Source: Ureibacillus composti (GTDB lineage Bacteria > Bacillota > Bacilli > Bacillales_A > Planococcaceae). Taken from it: a stretch of DNA of 64,000 nucleotides. Made by a program: the position numbers and the translations under genes. Positions 28,780-37,528 of the stretch are shown in pieces. The notes beneath the pieces were generated by a model that had not been told where the DNA came from, did not search any database, and was given only the letters and a program-made list of their open reading frames with translations. The DNA is taken from NCBI GenBank assembly GCA_030348875.1, contig JAUCEP010000002.1, forward strand, positions 1,009,001 to 1,073,000. Direction: 5' to 3'. Every line of letters begins with the position of its first letter. Position 1 is the first letter of the stretch.

Positions 28780-30306
28780 ATGGGCACAATTCAATTTTTA
28801 ATGGATGGATTTGCTACTGCTTTACAGTGGCATAACATATTATTTGCTCTTGTTGGTGTTATAATTGGTACTGCTGTTGGTGTTCTACCAGGTATTGGCC
28901 CGATGAGTGGAGTAGCTCTATTAATACCAGTTACGGCTACTTTAACATCTGGAATGCCAACTGAATCAGCGGCTGCGAGTTCAATTATTCTACTAGCGGG
29001 TGTATATTATGGAGCGATGTATGGTGGATCAACTACTTCTATTTTATTAAATACACCAGGTGAATCATCTTCAGTTGTTACAGCACTTGATGGTTACCAA
29101 ATGGCTCAACAAGGTAGAGCAGGTGCTGCGTTATCAATTGCTGCGATTGGTTCATTTGTTGCAGGGATTATTTCACTAATAGGATTAGTATTATTAGCAG
29201 AGCCGTTATCTAACATAGCATTAGAATTTGGTCCCGCAGAATACTTTTCGTTAATGCTTTTAGGGTTATGTGCTGTAAGTGGTCTTGCAGGAAAATCGAT
29301 GACGAAAGCATTAATTATGACGGTTCTTGGGCTATTACTAGGTACTATAGGCATCGACGCAGTATCTGGGATTGCAAGATTTACATATGATATTCCAGTG
29401 TTATATGGCGGACTTGAATTTTTAACAATTGCAGTGGGATTATTTGCATTAGGGGAAGTCTTTAAAACTATTTTGGAGAAAGAAACTGAAGACGGATCAA
29501 TTGCAAAAATTAGTCGCGTTTTACCAACGAAAAAGGATTTAAAAGATAGCGCAAAACCTATTGCCAGAGGATCATTATTGGGCTTCTTTATCGGTGTACT
29601 TCCAGGAGCAGGTGCTACTTTAGCTTCATTCTTTTCTTATATAACTGAAAAAAAGTTTAGTAAAAATCCAGATTCCTTTGGTAAAGGAAATATCGCGGGT
29701 GTTGCTGGTCCTGAATCGGCAAATAATGCGGCATCGGGAGGAGCTATGATTCCGCTTCTAACACTTGGGATTCCAGGTTCGGGAACAACAGCAATTCTAA
29801 TGGGTGCCCTTATCATGTATAACGTACAGCCAGGTCCATTGCTATTCGACGATCATCCTGAGATTGCTTGGGGTCTTATCGCAAGTATGTTCTTCGGAAA
29901 TTTGATTTTGTTAATATTAAATATGCCATTAGTTAAAGTTTTTGCTAAAATCATTCAAACACCAAAAAAATATTTATTACCAATTATTATAGCGATCTCC
30001 TTCTTTGGTGTTTATGCTGTTCAATACTCTACATTTGATCTATATTTGATACTTGCTTGTGGTATATTTGGTTATTTATTTACAAAAAATGACTATCCAG
30101 TGGCACCATTAGTTTTAGCGTTAGTTTTAGGACCGATGATCGAAAATAATATGCGTCGTGCTTTAACTATTTCGAATGGTGAGTGGAGTATTTTTGTGAC
30201 AAGTCCATTGTCATTAGTTTTCTTAATAATAGCTCTTGCTTGGATCTTAATTCCAATAATATTAAAATTAACAGGTAAAAAAGTAATTGTAAATGAAGAG
30301 GAATAA
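28780..30306 (+). CDS. tctA: Tripartite tricarboxylate transporter large membrane subunit TctA
   Basis: 508-residue permease with about twelve helices. Two inverted halves each carry a GxLPGxGP-type signature (VGVLPGIGPMSGVALLIP near 30-47; GVLPGAGATLASF near 275-287). It also has the conserved YGGSTTSILLNTPGE. Sodium- or proton-coupled import of tricarboxylates together with TctC. Last gene of tctCBA. Confidence 0.94.
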   Translation: MGTIQFLMDGFATALQWHNILFALVGVIIGTAVGVLPGIGPMSGVALLIPVTATLTSGMPTESAAASSIILLAGVYYGAMYGGSTTSILLNTPGESSSVVTALDGYQMAQQGRAGAALSIAAIGSFVAGIISLIGLVLLAEPLSNIALEFGPAEYFSLMLLGLCAVSGLAGKSMTKALIMTVLGLLLGTIGIDAVSGIARFTYDIPVLYGGLEFLTIAVGLFALGEVFKTILEKETEDGSIAKISRVLPTKKDLKDSAKPIARGSLLGFFIGVLPGAGATLASFFSYITEKKFSKNPDSFGKGNIAGVAGPESANNAASGGAMIPLLTLGIPGSGTTAILMGALIMYNVQPGPLLFDDHPEIAWGLIASMFFGNLILLILNMPLVKVFAKIIQTPKKYLLPIIIAISFFGVYAVQYSTFDLYLILACGIFGYLFTKNDYPVAPLVLALVLGPMIENNMRRALTISNGEWSIFVTSPLSLVFLIIALAWILIPIILKLTGKKVIVNEEE

Positions 30307-30411
30307 TACTGTGGAGACAAAGAATATGTTCTTTGTCTCTTTTATTTATTTCAGAAGAATCATAGACAACGGATTTCTATAGGGGTAAAATATCGTTTAT
30401 TGAGGGGGTGA

Positions 30412-31035
30412 GTGGCAATTGGAAAGTTTGTTTTTACTTTTTATTGCCTGATGATGAGGATTGTAAGAATCATTACACAAATTTTACTATTATACGTATT
30501 TTATTATATAGGTGTTTTCATTGTAGAAATAACTGGATTACCATTACCAGCGAGTGTTTTAGGACTGCTAGTATTGGTTCTCTGTTTACAATTGAAATGG
30601 ATAAAAGTCGAATATATACGTGATGGATCGAGTTTTTTAATTGGATTTATGACATTATTTTTTATTCCGCCCATGGTAGGGATTATTGACTATCCTCAAC
30701 TACTTTCATTAGATGGTTTTATTTTAATAGCTACTGTGATGATCAGTACACTTTTTGTCATTTATATTACTAGTTTCTTAACACAAAAGATTGAGAAGAA
30801 AGAATTAGCTGCAAAATTGAAAAAATCGGATAATGAAGAAATGGCAGAAGCGGAAATTGAAAAAGAACATTCTGAAGATGTGGAAGTTGGAAAAGAACAC
30901 TCTAAAGCAGTTGAAAAAGATCAACCTGAAGAAGAAATTGAAATAGTAAATTCTGAAGACGAGAAAAGTGTAAAAGAAGAATTGAACGAAGAATTGGAAA
31001 AAGTAGAAACTGTGAAAGGGGGGTTAGAGAATTGA
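30412..31035 (+). CDS. LrgA/CidA-family membrane protein with a long acidic tail
   Basis: 207 residues. The first ~125 hold four helices with the family signature GLPLPASVLGLLVLVLCL. Residues ~130-207 form a highly charged Glu/Lys tail (EKEHSEDVE, GKEHSKAVEKD) that is absent from ordinary LrgA proteins of 120-150 residues. The tail is probably a cytosolic coiled or disordered segment. The start is uncertain: GTG at 30412 follows GAGGGGG closely, while an internal ATG pair (MMRIVRIITQ) matches the usual family start but lacks a ribosome site. Homologues are holin-like (Lrg/Cid) or pyruvate facilitators (PftA). Translationally coupled to the LrgB gene. Confidence 0.85.
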   Translation: MAIGKFVFTFYCLMMRIVRIITQILLLYVFYYIGVFIVEITGLPLPASVLGLLVLVLCLQLKWIKVEYIRDGSSFLIGFMTLFFIPPMVGIIDYPQLLSLDGFILIATVMISTLFVIYITSFLTQKIEKKELAAKLKKSDNEEMAEAEIEKEHSEDVEVGKEHSKAVEKDQPEEEIEIVNSEDEKSVKEELNEELEKVETVKGGLEN

Positions 31036-31709
31036 AAGCTGTTCTCTTTATTGCAATTACAATCATTGTATTTTTATTAATGATGAAACTCCATAAACGT
31101 TTTACCTATCCATTTTTAATGCCGATTGTAACCTCTACAATTGTTCTAGTGGTTGGTCTATTAATCTTTAATATTCCATTTGAAGATTATATGGAAGGTG
31201 GGCAATATATCCAGCATTTATTAGGGCCAGCTGTTGTAGCTCTTGCATACCCTTTATATAATCAACGTGAATTGGTCATGAAATATAAATATACGATTGT
31301 ATCAGGTATTCTAATCGCGATGATTAGTGGCTTAATTAGTGTGTTTGTTTTGTTAAAGTTATTCAAGTTGGATCAAGATTTAATTTTGACTTCCTTGCCT
31401 AAATCCTTAACAACACCAGTTGCAATGCAAGTAAGTGAATCGATTGGAGGAATCCCCCCTCTAACTGCAGTGTTGGTCATGATTGCGGGGTTTGTAGGAG
31501 CAATATTTGGTCCTCTTATTTATAAATTGGGTAAAATCATTTCGCCTATTAGTCGAGGGATTTCTATGGGGAGTGCTAGTCACGGTGTAGGTATTTCGAA
31601 ACTACAAGATTACGGTGAGGAAGATTTATCGATCGGTTCAATTTCGATGGGACTTAGCGCGGTAATCGGTGCAGTAATCTGTCCAATCTTTGTATTAATA
31701 TTCTTTTAA
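31032..31709 (+). CDS. LrgB/CidB-family membrane protein
   Basis: 225 residues with about seven helices and the conserved LrgB core LTSLPKSLTTPVAMQVSESIGGIPPLTAVLVMIAG and RGISMGSASHGVGISKL. Starts with TTG after AAAGGGGGG and overlaps the LrgA gene by four bases. In B. subtilis the PftA-PftB pair transports pyruvate; others act in autolysis control. Lying beside tctCBA and without a LytST-type regulator nearby, a role in organic acid transport is plausible here. Confidence 0.88.
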   Translation: MKAVLFIAITIIVFLLMMKLHKRFTYPFLMPIVTSTIVLVVGLLIFNIPFEDYMEGGQYIQHLLGPAVVALAYPLYNQRELVMKYKYTIVSGILIAMISGLISVFVLLKLFKLDQDLILTSLPKSLTTPVAMQVSESIGGIPPLTAVLVMIAGFVGAIFGPLIYKLGKIISPISRGISMGSASHGVGISKLQDYGEEDLSIGSISMGLSAVIGAVICPIFVLIFF

Positions 31710-31716
31710 AAAATAC

Positions 31717-31757
31717 AAAAAAGCATTCTAGACTATGCTGTTCTAGAATGCTTTTTT
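31717..31757. terminator. Bidirectional terminator between lrgB-like gene and speA
   Basis: Perfect 16-base arms with a nine-base loop; A-run and T-run serve both convergent genes. Confidence 0.9.
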
Positions 31758-31774
31758 ACGTTGACTGATTCATA

Positions 31775-33244
31775 TTAATAAATTGGCTTACGTTCTTTAA
31801 TTACACGAATTGTTTGTAACGTACGGTCTTCAGGCCCCTGAACAGGTAAGCCTGCATCGATATTCATTTGAATATACTTTATATTTTCTTCTGTGATTAC
31901 TTCACCTGGAATGAAAATTGGAATCCCAGGAGGGTAAACCATAATAAATTCTGCACAAATAAACCCTGCGGAATCTTTAAATGGAATCACTTCAGTTGGT
32001 GCGTAAAAAGCATCACGAGGTGACATAGCAAGAGCTGGAATATCAGGCACATTTACAAATGTTTCTGTAATTGTTGCTTCTGATTCATAAGCAACTGACA
32101 TTCGTTGCAATGCGTTAATTAGTAAGTTAATCTCCTTTTTCGTATCTCCTAATGTAACGAGACATAGGATGTTATAAAGATCAGATAATTCTACTTCAAT
32201 ATTTGCATTGTATCGTAACCATTCCTCGGCTTGATGACCTGTAATCCCTAAGTCTTTTACACTAATCAGTAATTTTGTAGGGTCCATGTCAGTAGTTGCT
32301 GAAGAGTGCAATGTTTCACGGCCAGCACATTTTAAATGTGGAATCTTATTAATTCGTTTACGCGCATCTTTTGCAAGTCTAATTGCATTGTCTATTAAAT
32401 CATAACCATGTACTGCTAATTGACGTCTTGCAGTATCTAAGGAAGCTAAAAGTGGATATGATGTCGAAGTTGTCGTTAACATCGATAAGATGGATTGAAC
32501 GCGGTTAACAGTAACCAATCCTTCACGTACATTTAACACAGAGCTTCCTGTCAATGAACCACCTAATTTATGAACACTTGTTGCTGCCATATCTGCGCCT
32601 GCTTCCATTGCAGAAATCGGCAACTCATCATGGAATTTAATATGAACCCCATGTGCTTCATCAACTATTACAGGAATATTTCGATCATGTGCTAATTCAA
32701 CAATGCGTTTTAAATCTGCTGCGAAACCGAAATATGTTGGGTTAATCACAAGCATTGCTTTAGCATCTGGATAAGTATTTAATGCCTTTTCAACCGATTC
32801 AGCAGAAATACCATGTGCAATTCCATATTCTTTATCAACTTCAGGGTGAATGAAGATCGGAATTGCTCCTGCTAATACAATTGCAGACATTGTAGATTTA
32901 TGAACATTCCGTGGTACCAAAATTTTATCTCCTGGGCCTACTACGGCCATAATCATAGCCATTATAGCGCCACTAGTACCTTGAACGGAAAAGAATGTAT
33001 GATCAGCACCAAAGGCTTCAGCAGCTAATTTTTGAGCTTCTTTAATAGCGCCTTTAGGTGAATGTAAATCATCTAGTGGAGCAATATTAATTAAATCAAT
33101 AGATAAAACGTTGTCGCCGACGAACTCTCGAAATGCAGGGTCCATTCCTTGGCCTTTTTTATGTCCTGGTATATGGAATTGAATTGGATGTCTATTTCGA
33201 TGTTTGAGTAAAACGTCGAACAAAGGAGTCTCTAATTGTGACAA
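31775..33244 (-). CDS. speA: Arginine decarboxylase SpeA (fold-type I Orn/Lys/Arg decarboxylase)
   Basis: PLP enzyme of about 489 residues in the compact Firmicutes form. Early motif HIPGHKKGQGMDP, PLP-phosphate site FSVQGTSGAIM, Asp in VDEAHGVH, and Lys in SVHKLGGSLTGSS. Makes agmatine, the first step of polyamine synthesis, complementing the pot importer elsewhere in the window. Lysine or ornithine cannot be excluded as substrate. The TTG at 33244 (MSQLETPLFDVLLKH) is preferred to the GTG four codons earlier because it is better placed behind GAGGTGG and matches homologue starts. Confidence 0.88.
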   Translation of the reverse strand: MSQLETPLFDVLLKHRNRHPIQFHIPGHKKGQGMDPAFREFVGDNVLSIDLINIAPLDDLHSPKGAIKEAQKLAAEAFGADHTFFSVQGTSGAIMAMIMAVVGPGDKILVPRNVHKSTMSAIVLAGAIPIFIHPEVDKEYGIAHGISAESVEKALNTYPDAKAMLVINPTYFGFAADLKRIVELAHDRNIPVIVDEAHGVHIKFHDELPISAMEAGADMAATSVHKLGGSLTGSSVLNVREGLVTVNRVQSILSMLTTTSTSYPLLASLDTARRQLAVHGYDLIDNAIRLAKDARKRINKIPHLKCAGRETLHSSATTDMDPTKLLISVKDLGITGHQAEEWLRYNANIEVELSDLYNILCLVTLGDTKKEINLLINALQRMSVAYESEATITETFVNVPDIPALAMSPRDAFYAPTEVIPFKDSAGFICAEFIMVYPPGIPIFIPGEVITEENIKYIQMNIDAGLPVQGPEDRTLQTIRVIKERKPIY

Positions 33245-33385
33245 CGCAGGTACCACCTCACTTAAATAAAATAGAAAACAAATGAAATTATAGCACCTAT
33301 TACAACTACTGACTATATAAAATTAAAGGAAATTTTAGTTATGTGTCGAAATTAAAACAAACAAGAGAGTTAAGGAGGAATACAA

Positions 33386-34345
33386 TTGAATTGGCATACA
33401 CGTATCACTGATATATTTAACATACAATACCCTATAATTCAAGGAGGACTTGCTTACTTAGCTTATGCAGATTTAGCAGCTGCAGTATCTAATGCAGGGG
33501 GACTTGGTCAGATTACAGCAATGAGTCTGAAATCACCTGATTTATTACGTGAAGAAATTCACAAAGTTCGTGGAAAAACAGATCGACCATTTGGCGTGAA
33601 TTTTGCTATTGGAAACCATGGCCAAGGTTACGAGGAAATGGTTAAAGTTGCAATTGAGGAAAAGGTACCAGCGATTTCGATGACAGGTGGAAATCCAGCG
33701 CCCATTTTTGAATTGTTAAAAGGGACCGATATTAAAAAATTGGTTCTTGTCGCTGCTACTCGTCAAGCACAAAAGGCTGAAAAACTTGGAGCCGATGCTG
33801 TTATTGTTGTGGGGCAAGAAGGTGGGGGACATTTAGGTAGAGATGATATAGGGACGTTCGTGCTGGTTCCACAAGTGGTAGATAGCGTTTCAATCCCCGT
33901 AATTGCATCAGGTGGAATCGGGGATGGACGTGGATGGATGGCAGCACACGCATTAGGTGCTGAAGGAATTGAAATGGGGACACGTTTTATTGCTACAAAA
34001 GAATGTGTACATGCTTCATTAGCCTATAAAGAAGCGCTGCTAAAAAGTACAGAAACAGATACGACAATAATTAAACGTTCAATTGGAGCGCCTGCAAGAG
34101 TACTTCGTAACGCTTTTACAGAGCGAATTTTAGAGATTGAAAATGAAACACCGACATATGAAGCATTAAAAGAGTATATCAGTGGAGAAGCAAACAAAAA
34201 CTTTATATATAATGGTGAAGATTCAAATGGGTTTGGATGGGCTGGACAAGTAACTGGAATGATCAAAGATATCCCAACAGTACAAGAGCTATTTGACAGA
34301 ATGCTTGCAGATGCAAAAGAAGTACGCTTAAAATGGGGTCAATAA
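33386..34345 (+). CDS. Nitronate monooxygenase / 2-nitropropane dioxygenase-like FMN enzyme
   Basis: 319-residue TIM-barrel flavoprotein. N-terminal YPIIQGGLAYLAYADLAAAVSNAGGLG, catalytic-site loop VGQEGGGHLGRDD with the conserved His, and FMN-phosphate loops IPVIASGGIGDG and GAEGIEMGTRFIATKE. Family members oxidise alkyl nitronates; the related FabK is an enoyl-ACP reductase, so the function is not certain. The TTG start has GGAGG seven bases upstream. It sits just before yktA and divergent from speA. Confidence 0.85.
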   Translation: MNWHTRITDIFNIQYPIIQGGLAYLAYADLAAAVSNAGGLGQITAMSLKSPDLLREEIHKVRGKTDRPFGVNFAIGNHGQGYEEMVKVAIEEKVPAISMTGGNPAPIFELLKGTDIKKLVLVAATRQAQKAEKLGADAVIVVGQEGGGHLGRDDIGTFVLVPQVVDSVSIPVIASGGIGDGRGWMAAHALGAEGIEMGTRFIATKECVHASLAYKEALLKSTETDTTIIKRSIGAPARVLRNAFTERILEIENETPTYEALKEYISGEANKNFIYNGEDSNGFGWAGQVTGMIKDIPTVQELFDRMLADAKEVRLKWGQ

Positions 34346-34365
34346 ACAGAAAGAAGGTTTAAATA

Positions 34366-34635
34366 ATGGAATATTCATACCCAATTTTGCCTGATTGGTC
34401 AACTGAAGAAATAGTAGATGTCATTAAGTTCTTTGAAGGTGTTGAACAAGCTTATGAAAAAGGGATTAAACGGGAAGATATGTTAGCGAGATATCGTCGT
34501 TTTAAAGAAATCGTCCCTTCACAGTCGGAAGAAAAATCAGTTTTTCGTGAGTTTGAAGAGGCTAGTGATTATGTTAGCTATCATGTTGTAAAAAAAGCGA
34601 AAGAGTTAGAAGATGGTCAACTAATTAAAATTTAA
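34366..34635 (+). CDS. yktA: UPF0223 protein YktA
   Basis: 89-residue acidic protein of the UPF0223 family ([39 protein letters not shown]). Cytoplasmic and helical, function unknown. Twenty bases downstream of the nitronate monooxygenase gene and probably co-transcribed; same relative place as B. subtilis yktA. Confidence 0.88.
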   Translation: MEYSYPILPDWSTEEIVDVIKFFEGVEQAYEKGIKREDMLARYRRFKEIVPSQSEEKSVFREFEEASDYVSYHVVKKAKELEDGQLIKI

Positions 34636-34646
34636 CAATCAAAATA

Positions 34647-34677
34647 GGATGCCAAATTTAATGGCATCCCTTTTTTA
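34647..34677 (+). terminator. Terminator after yktA
   Basis: GGATGCCA/TGGCATCC with a seven-base loop, followed by CTTTTTT. Confidence 0.88.
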
Positions 34678-35056
34678 TAAGTAAATTATTCGTTTGACCA
34701 AGCAATGTATATGCTTCTTATATAAGAATTATTCTTAAATAAGTTTAAAAAAACAACAAGAAGACAGTAGAATTAAGTAATGATTGCTATCATTTCGAGC
34801 ATATTAATTATACAACCCAGAAAAGAAAAGCAAGAGTGGGCTTGCCAGTTGAAGTATTGCAACCACATCATGATTCGCCACGTCTTAACCTCTAGAAACG
34901 AGGGTTCATCGTTTTTTGAACATCACCACTCGTCCATCCATTGACGGTGCTTCTCTTGGTAAAGATGTATTTACATTCTCCATAGAAGTTAAAGCGATCG
35001 CATACTTAAAAGAGTCCCACTTAGCTAGACATCAAAAGTAAATCATTACAGCCGTG
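34678..35056. other. Gene-free stretch with possible coding relic
   Basis: About 380 bases without a complete gene. A plus-strand open run at 34916-35041 (NITTRPSIDGASLGKDVF, then a further 22 codons) looks protein-like but has no start or ribosome site, and an upstream reading in another frame is cut by stops. It might be the remains of a lost gene; I recognise no family. Confidence 0.3.
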
Positions 35057-35683
35057 TTATCTACCGACGATTACGTTATATATCGGCAGTAGCTTTTCAA
35101 AAGTTTCTTCTGTGAGCTTTAAAAACTCATCTGAAGAAAGAGTTACTGCTTCCTCACGTGGTATTTGTCGACCTACTAAAAATTCTCCTTTTTTGACGTC
35201 ACGTAGACGAACTAATAATTGTTCTAATGTATCTTCTTTAGATTCAACTAAGGAGAGTGCATCAGGCTTCATATGATCACCCGATATAACAAAATCGTCA
35301 GGCAATTTATCAAAAACCTCAATATTTTGAAGTAATCTGTTAGCCATTGAATCTTTTTCTGGAGCCTCGTAAATAATTGCTACCCAAATGAATAAGTGAG
35401 TGCTCCAAAGCCCAATCTGAAAATGAGGTAACGATTTATATCCACGCTTATATGTGGAAAAAGCTACCCAAGAATCTTTTGGGGGGTTGATTGTTCTCCT
35501 TGCATGTTTAGCTACATGAGGGAAAAACTCATTTCCTGTATGAACGCTAAGAAAGCTTGTAAACCTTTCACCAAGCTCTTGGAATTTCGGGCGGACATTG
35601 GTAGTCAGTGCTTCCATACGCTGTTCCAAACCATCAGTTGTAAAGACATCAAAGTCTTTGTTAGTCCATTTAATTTCGTCCAT
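35057..35683 (-). CDS. yktB: UPF0637/DUF1054 protein YktB
   Basis: 208 residues with the family core HVAKHARRTINPPKDSWVAFSTYKRGYKSLPHFQIGLW. Soluble, structure known for homologues but function unknown. Convergent with yktA and divergent from ykzI, as in B. subtilis. GGAGG lies before the ATG. Confidence 0.9.
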   Translation of the reverse strand: MDEIKWTNKDFDVFTTDGLEQRMEALTTNVRPKFQELGERFTSFLSVHTGNEFFPHVAKHARRTINPPKDSWVAFSTYKRGYKSLPHFQIGLWSTHLFIWVAIIYEAPEKDSMANRLLQNIEVFDKLPDDFVISGDHMKPDALSLVESKEDTLEQLLVRLRDVKKGEFLVGRQIPREEAVTLSSDEFLKLTEETFEKLLPIYNVIVGR

Positions 35684-35794
35684 TTTATTTTAGTCCTCCT
35701 TTTTGAATTTCATGTTTATTTTATCGTTTTTTTGGGAAAAATCTTGTAACAAGCAACTGGAACTTTTTAAAAAGGAAAGGGAAGTGATTTCATA

Positions 35795-35992
35795 ATGAAA
35801 CAGATGATTAAAATTATACGTAAAGTTGACATCGAGAAGCAATATGAACATGTATTACGTTTAGAGCTCGATTATGAATTAGCATCACTTTATTCCGCTA
35901 TGCAAGGTAAAAATGTAGAAGAAATGGAAAGATGTAAAAAACGTTTGAAAGAAATTCAAGATGAGTTAGATGGTCTGCACGCGTATGTTTGA
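35795..35992 (+). CDS. ykzI: Small conserved protein YkzI
   Basis: 65 residues, charged and probably a helical hairpin (QYEHVLRLELDYELASLYSAM; EMERCKKRLKEIQDELD). Position between yktB and suhB and length match B. subtilis YkzI. GGGAAGTG precedes the ATG. Function unknown. Confidence 0.78.
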   Translation: MKQMIKIIRKVDIEKQYEHVLRLELDYELASLYSAMQGKNVEEMERCKKRLKEIQDELDGLHAYV

Positions 35993-36012
35993 TCGGAATA
36001 CCAACTTTCTTT

Positions 36013-36055
36013 AAAAATCACTTGCGTTCAATTCGGACTGCAAGTGATTTTTTGT
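36013..36055 (+). terminator. Terminator after ykzI
   Basis: AAAAATCACTTGC (36013-36025) pairs with GCAAGTGATTTTT (36040-36052). Confidence 0.88.
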
Positions 36056-36062
36056 TATAATA

Positions 36063-36235
36063 AAGAAAAGCGGAAGGCGCTCGTCTAGCTATCGACGGCA
36101 CTGGCCAACAAAAACGCGACGTCGTGTCGCATTTGTACTTCCATGTATTGAGGAGACTTCTGAGAAGCATGCTTGCATGCGTAGGAGAAAGTTGAAGTGA
36201 CCAAGAGAGTTAGTGCCTGTAGATAGACACTATTA
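36063..36235. repeat. Intergenic repeat, family B (inverted copy)
   Basis: Starts AAAGCGGAAGGCGCTCGTCTAGCT. The part GGAGACTTCTGAGAAGCATG plus the following bases to about 36200 is the reverse complement of about 3888-3934 with about two differences. It separates the ykzI terminator from suhB. Confidence 0.7.
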
Positions 36236-36313
36236 AAACGTCAAAAATAAAAAATATGTTTTTAAAAAGAAGGGGTTCTTAGTAGGGAATTATGGGGAAA
36301 GTGGTGACTATGG

Positions 36314-37105
36314 TTGGATTTAAAACAGATTGATCAGTTTGCAAAAGAAACAATCTTTGAAGCAGGAAGATTAATACGAGATACATTTTCATATGAATTA
36401 GTAGTCGAGACAAAATCAGATCCTAATGATTTAGTGACAAACATTGATCGCGAAACGGAGTTATTTTTCATCGAAAAAATAAAATCCTTTGACCCATCTC
36501 ATAAAATTCTTGGAGAAGAAGGTATGGGAGAGAAGGTTCGAAATTTAGATGGTCCAGTTTGGATATTAGATCCAATTGATGGGACGATGAATTTTGTTAA
36601 ACAGCATCGACATTTTATGATAACAGTAGGATTTTTTGTTAATGGGATAGGTAAACTTGGATACATATACGATGTTATGAGAGAAGATTTATTCTATGCC
36701 ATTGAAGGTGCAGGTGCCTGGTACAATGATACGCCTTTAAGAAAGTTAAAACCTTTAAAAATAGAAGAAGCAGTAATTGGTTTAAATGCTACATGGGTGA
36801 CCCCAAATAAGCGAATTAACCATGAGAAAATGATTGACTTAGTGAAAACAGTTAGGGGTACTCGTTCGTATGGTTCAGCAGCAATGGAAATTGCCTTTGT
36901 TGTAAGTGGAAAGCTGGATGCGTATATTTCGATGCGTTTATCTCCTTGGGATATCGGTGGTGGCACAATCATAGCTAAAGAAGTGGGTGCAATCGCCACA
37001 AACTTAAATGGAAATGACTTTGATTTTTTATCTCAAGATACTTTCATTATTGCAAATCCATCCATTCATCAACTAATATTAGATCGATATATTGAAGAAA
37101 AGTAA
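36314..37105 (+). CDS. suhB: Inositol monophosphatase family protein
   Basis: 263 residues with the Mg-dependent phosphatase motifs ILGEEG, WILDPIDGTMNFV (metal Asp residues, ~85-97) and SPWDIGGGTIIAKEVG near 220-235. Hydrolyses inositol-1-phosphate or related sugar phosphates, possibly also pAp-type substrates. The TTG start gives MDLKQIDQF; the ribosome site (GTGGTG) is weak. Equivalent to B. subtilis yktC/suhB by position. Confidence 0.88.
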   Translation: MDLKQIDQFAKETIFEAGRLIRDTFSYELVVETKSDPNDLVTNIDRETELFFIEKIKSFDPSHKILGEEGMGEKVRNLDGPVWILDPIDGTMNFVKQHRHFMITVGFFVNGIGKLGYIYDVMREDLFYAIEGAGAWYNDTPLRKLKPLKIEEAVIGLNATWVTPNKRINHEKMIDLVKTVRGTRSYGSAAMEIAFVVSGKLDAYISMRLSPWDIGGGTIIAKEVGAIATNLNGNDFDFLSQDTFIIANPSIHQLILDRYIEEK

Positions 37106-37146
37106 AAATCCGCAAGCGATTTACTATAATCGCTTACGGATTTTCA
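37104..37146. terminator. Terminator between suhB and ylaF (convergent)
   Basis: Seventeen-base arms AATCC-GC-AAGCGATT and AATCGCTT-A-CGGATT with flanking A and T runs. Confidence 0.85.
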
Positions 37147-37199
37147 TTATTTTGAATGGTTCGTAGATATTGTGGGAAAATAATAATAGCGTTTTACTA

Positions 37200-37385
37200 T
37201 TATAAAAGCCCTTGTTCACGGAATTTACGTTTCATTTTAAACCCTGACATCATGACTACACATAATGCAACAACTCCTGCGATTGCACCTAAAATACTTT
37301 CGGCTGCTATTGCATAACCAATTGACATCATAGATAAAATAGCTGCTAATGCAAAAATAAACATTACAACTTTTGCTTTATTCAT
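37200..37385 (-). CDS. ylaF: Small membrane protein YlaF (DUF5325)
   Basis: 61 residues with two helices (VVMFIFALAAILSMMSIGYAIA and ILGAIAGVVALCVVMMSGF), ending in a basic tail KMKRKFREQGLL, much like B. subtilis YlaF. Divergent from typA, as there. GGAGG lies nine bases before the ATG. Function unknown. Confidence 0.82.
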   Translation of the reverse strand: MNKAKVVMFIFALAAILSMMSIGYAIAAESILGAIAGVVALCVVMMSGFKMKRKFREQGLL

Positions 37386-37458
37386 GCTTGTTTGCCTCCT
37401 AAAAAATGCATATATTTAATCGATTATTGGATTAAAAGAAAATGTTAAAAATATGAAA

Positions 37459-37487
37459 AAGACAATAATGTCTTCTTGTGATATAAT
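37459..37487 (+). promoter_or_regulatory. Sigma-A promoter of typA
   Basis: AAGACA (37459-37464), 17 bases, TATAAT (37482-37487) with an upstream TG (extended -10). The -35 lies in an inverted repeat AAGACA-ATAA-TGTCTT. Confidence 0.6.
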
Positions 37488-37528
37488 AACACAGTTAATC
37501 ATACGAAAAAAGAATGTGGAGTGGAATA

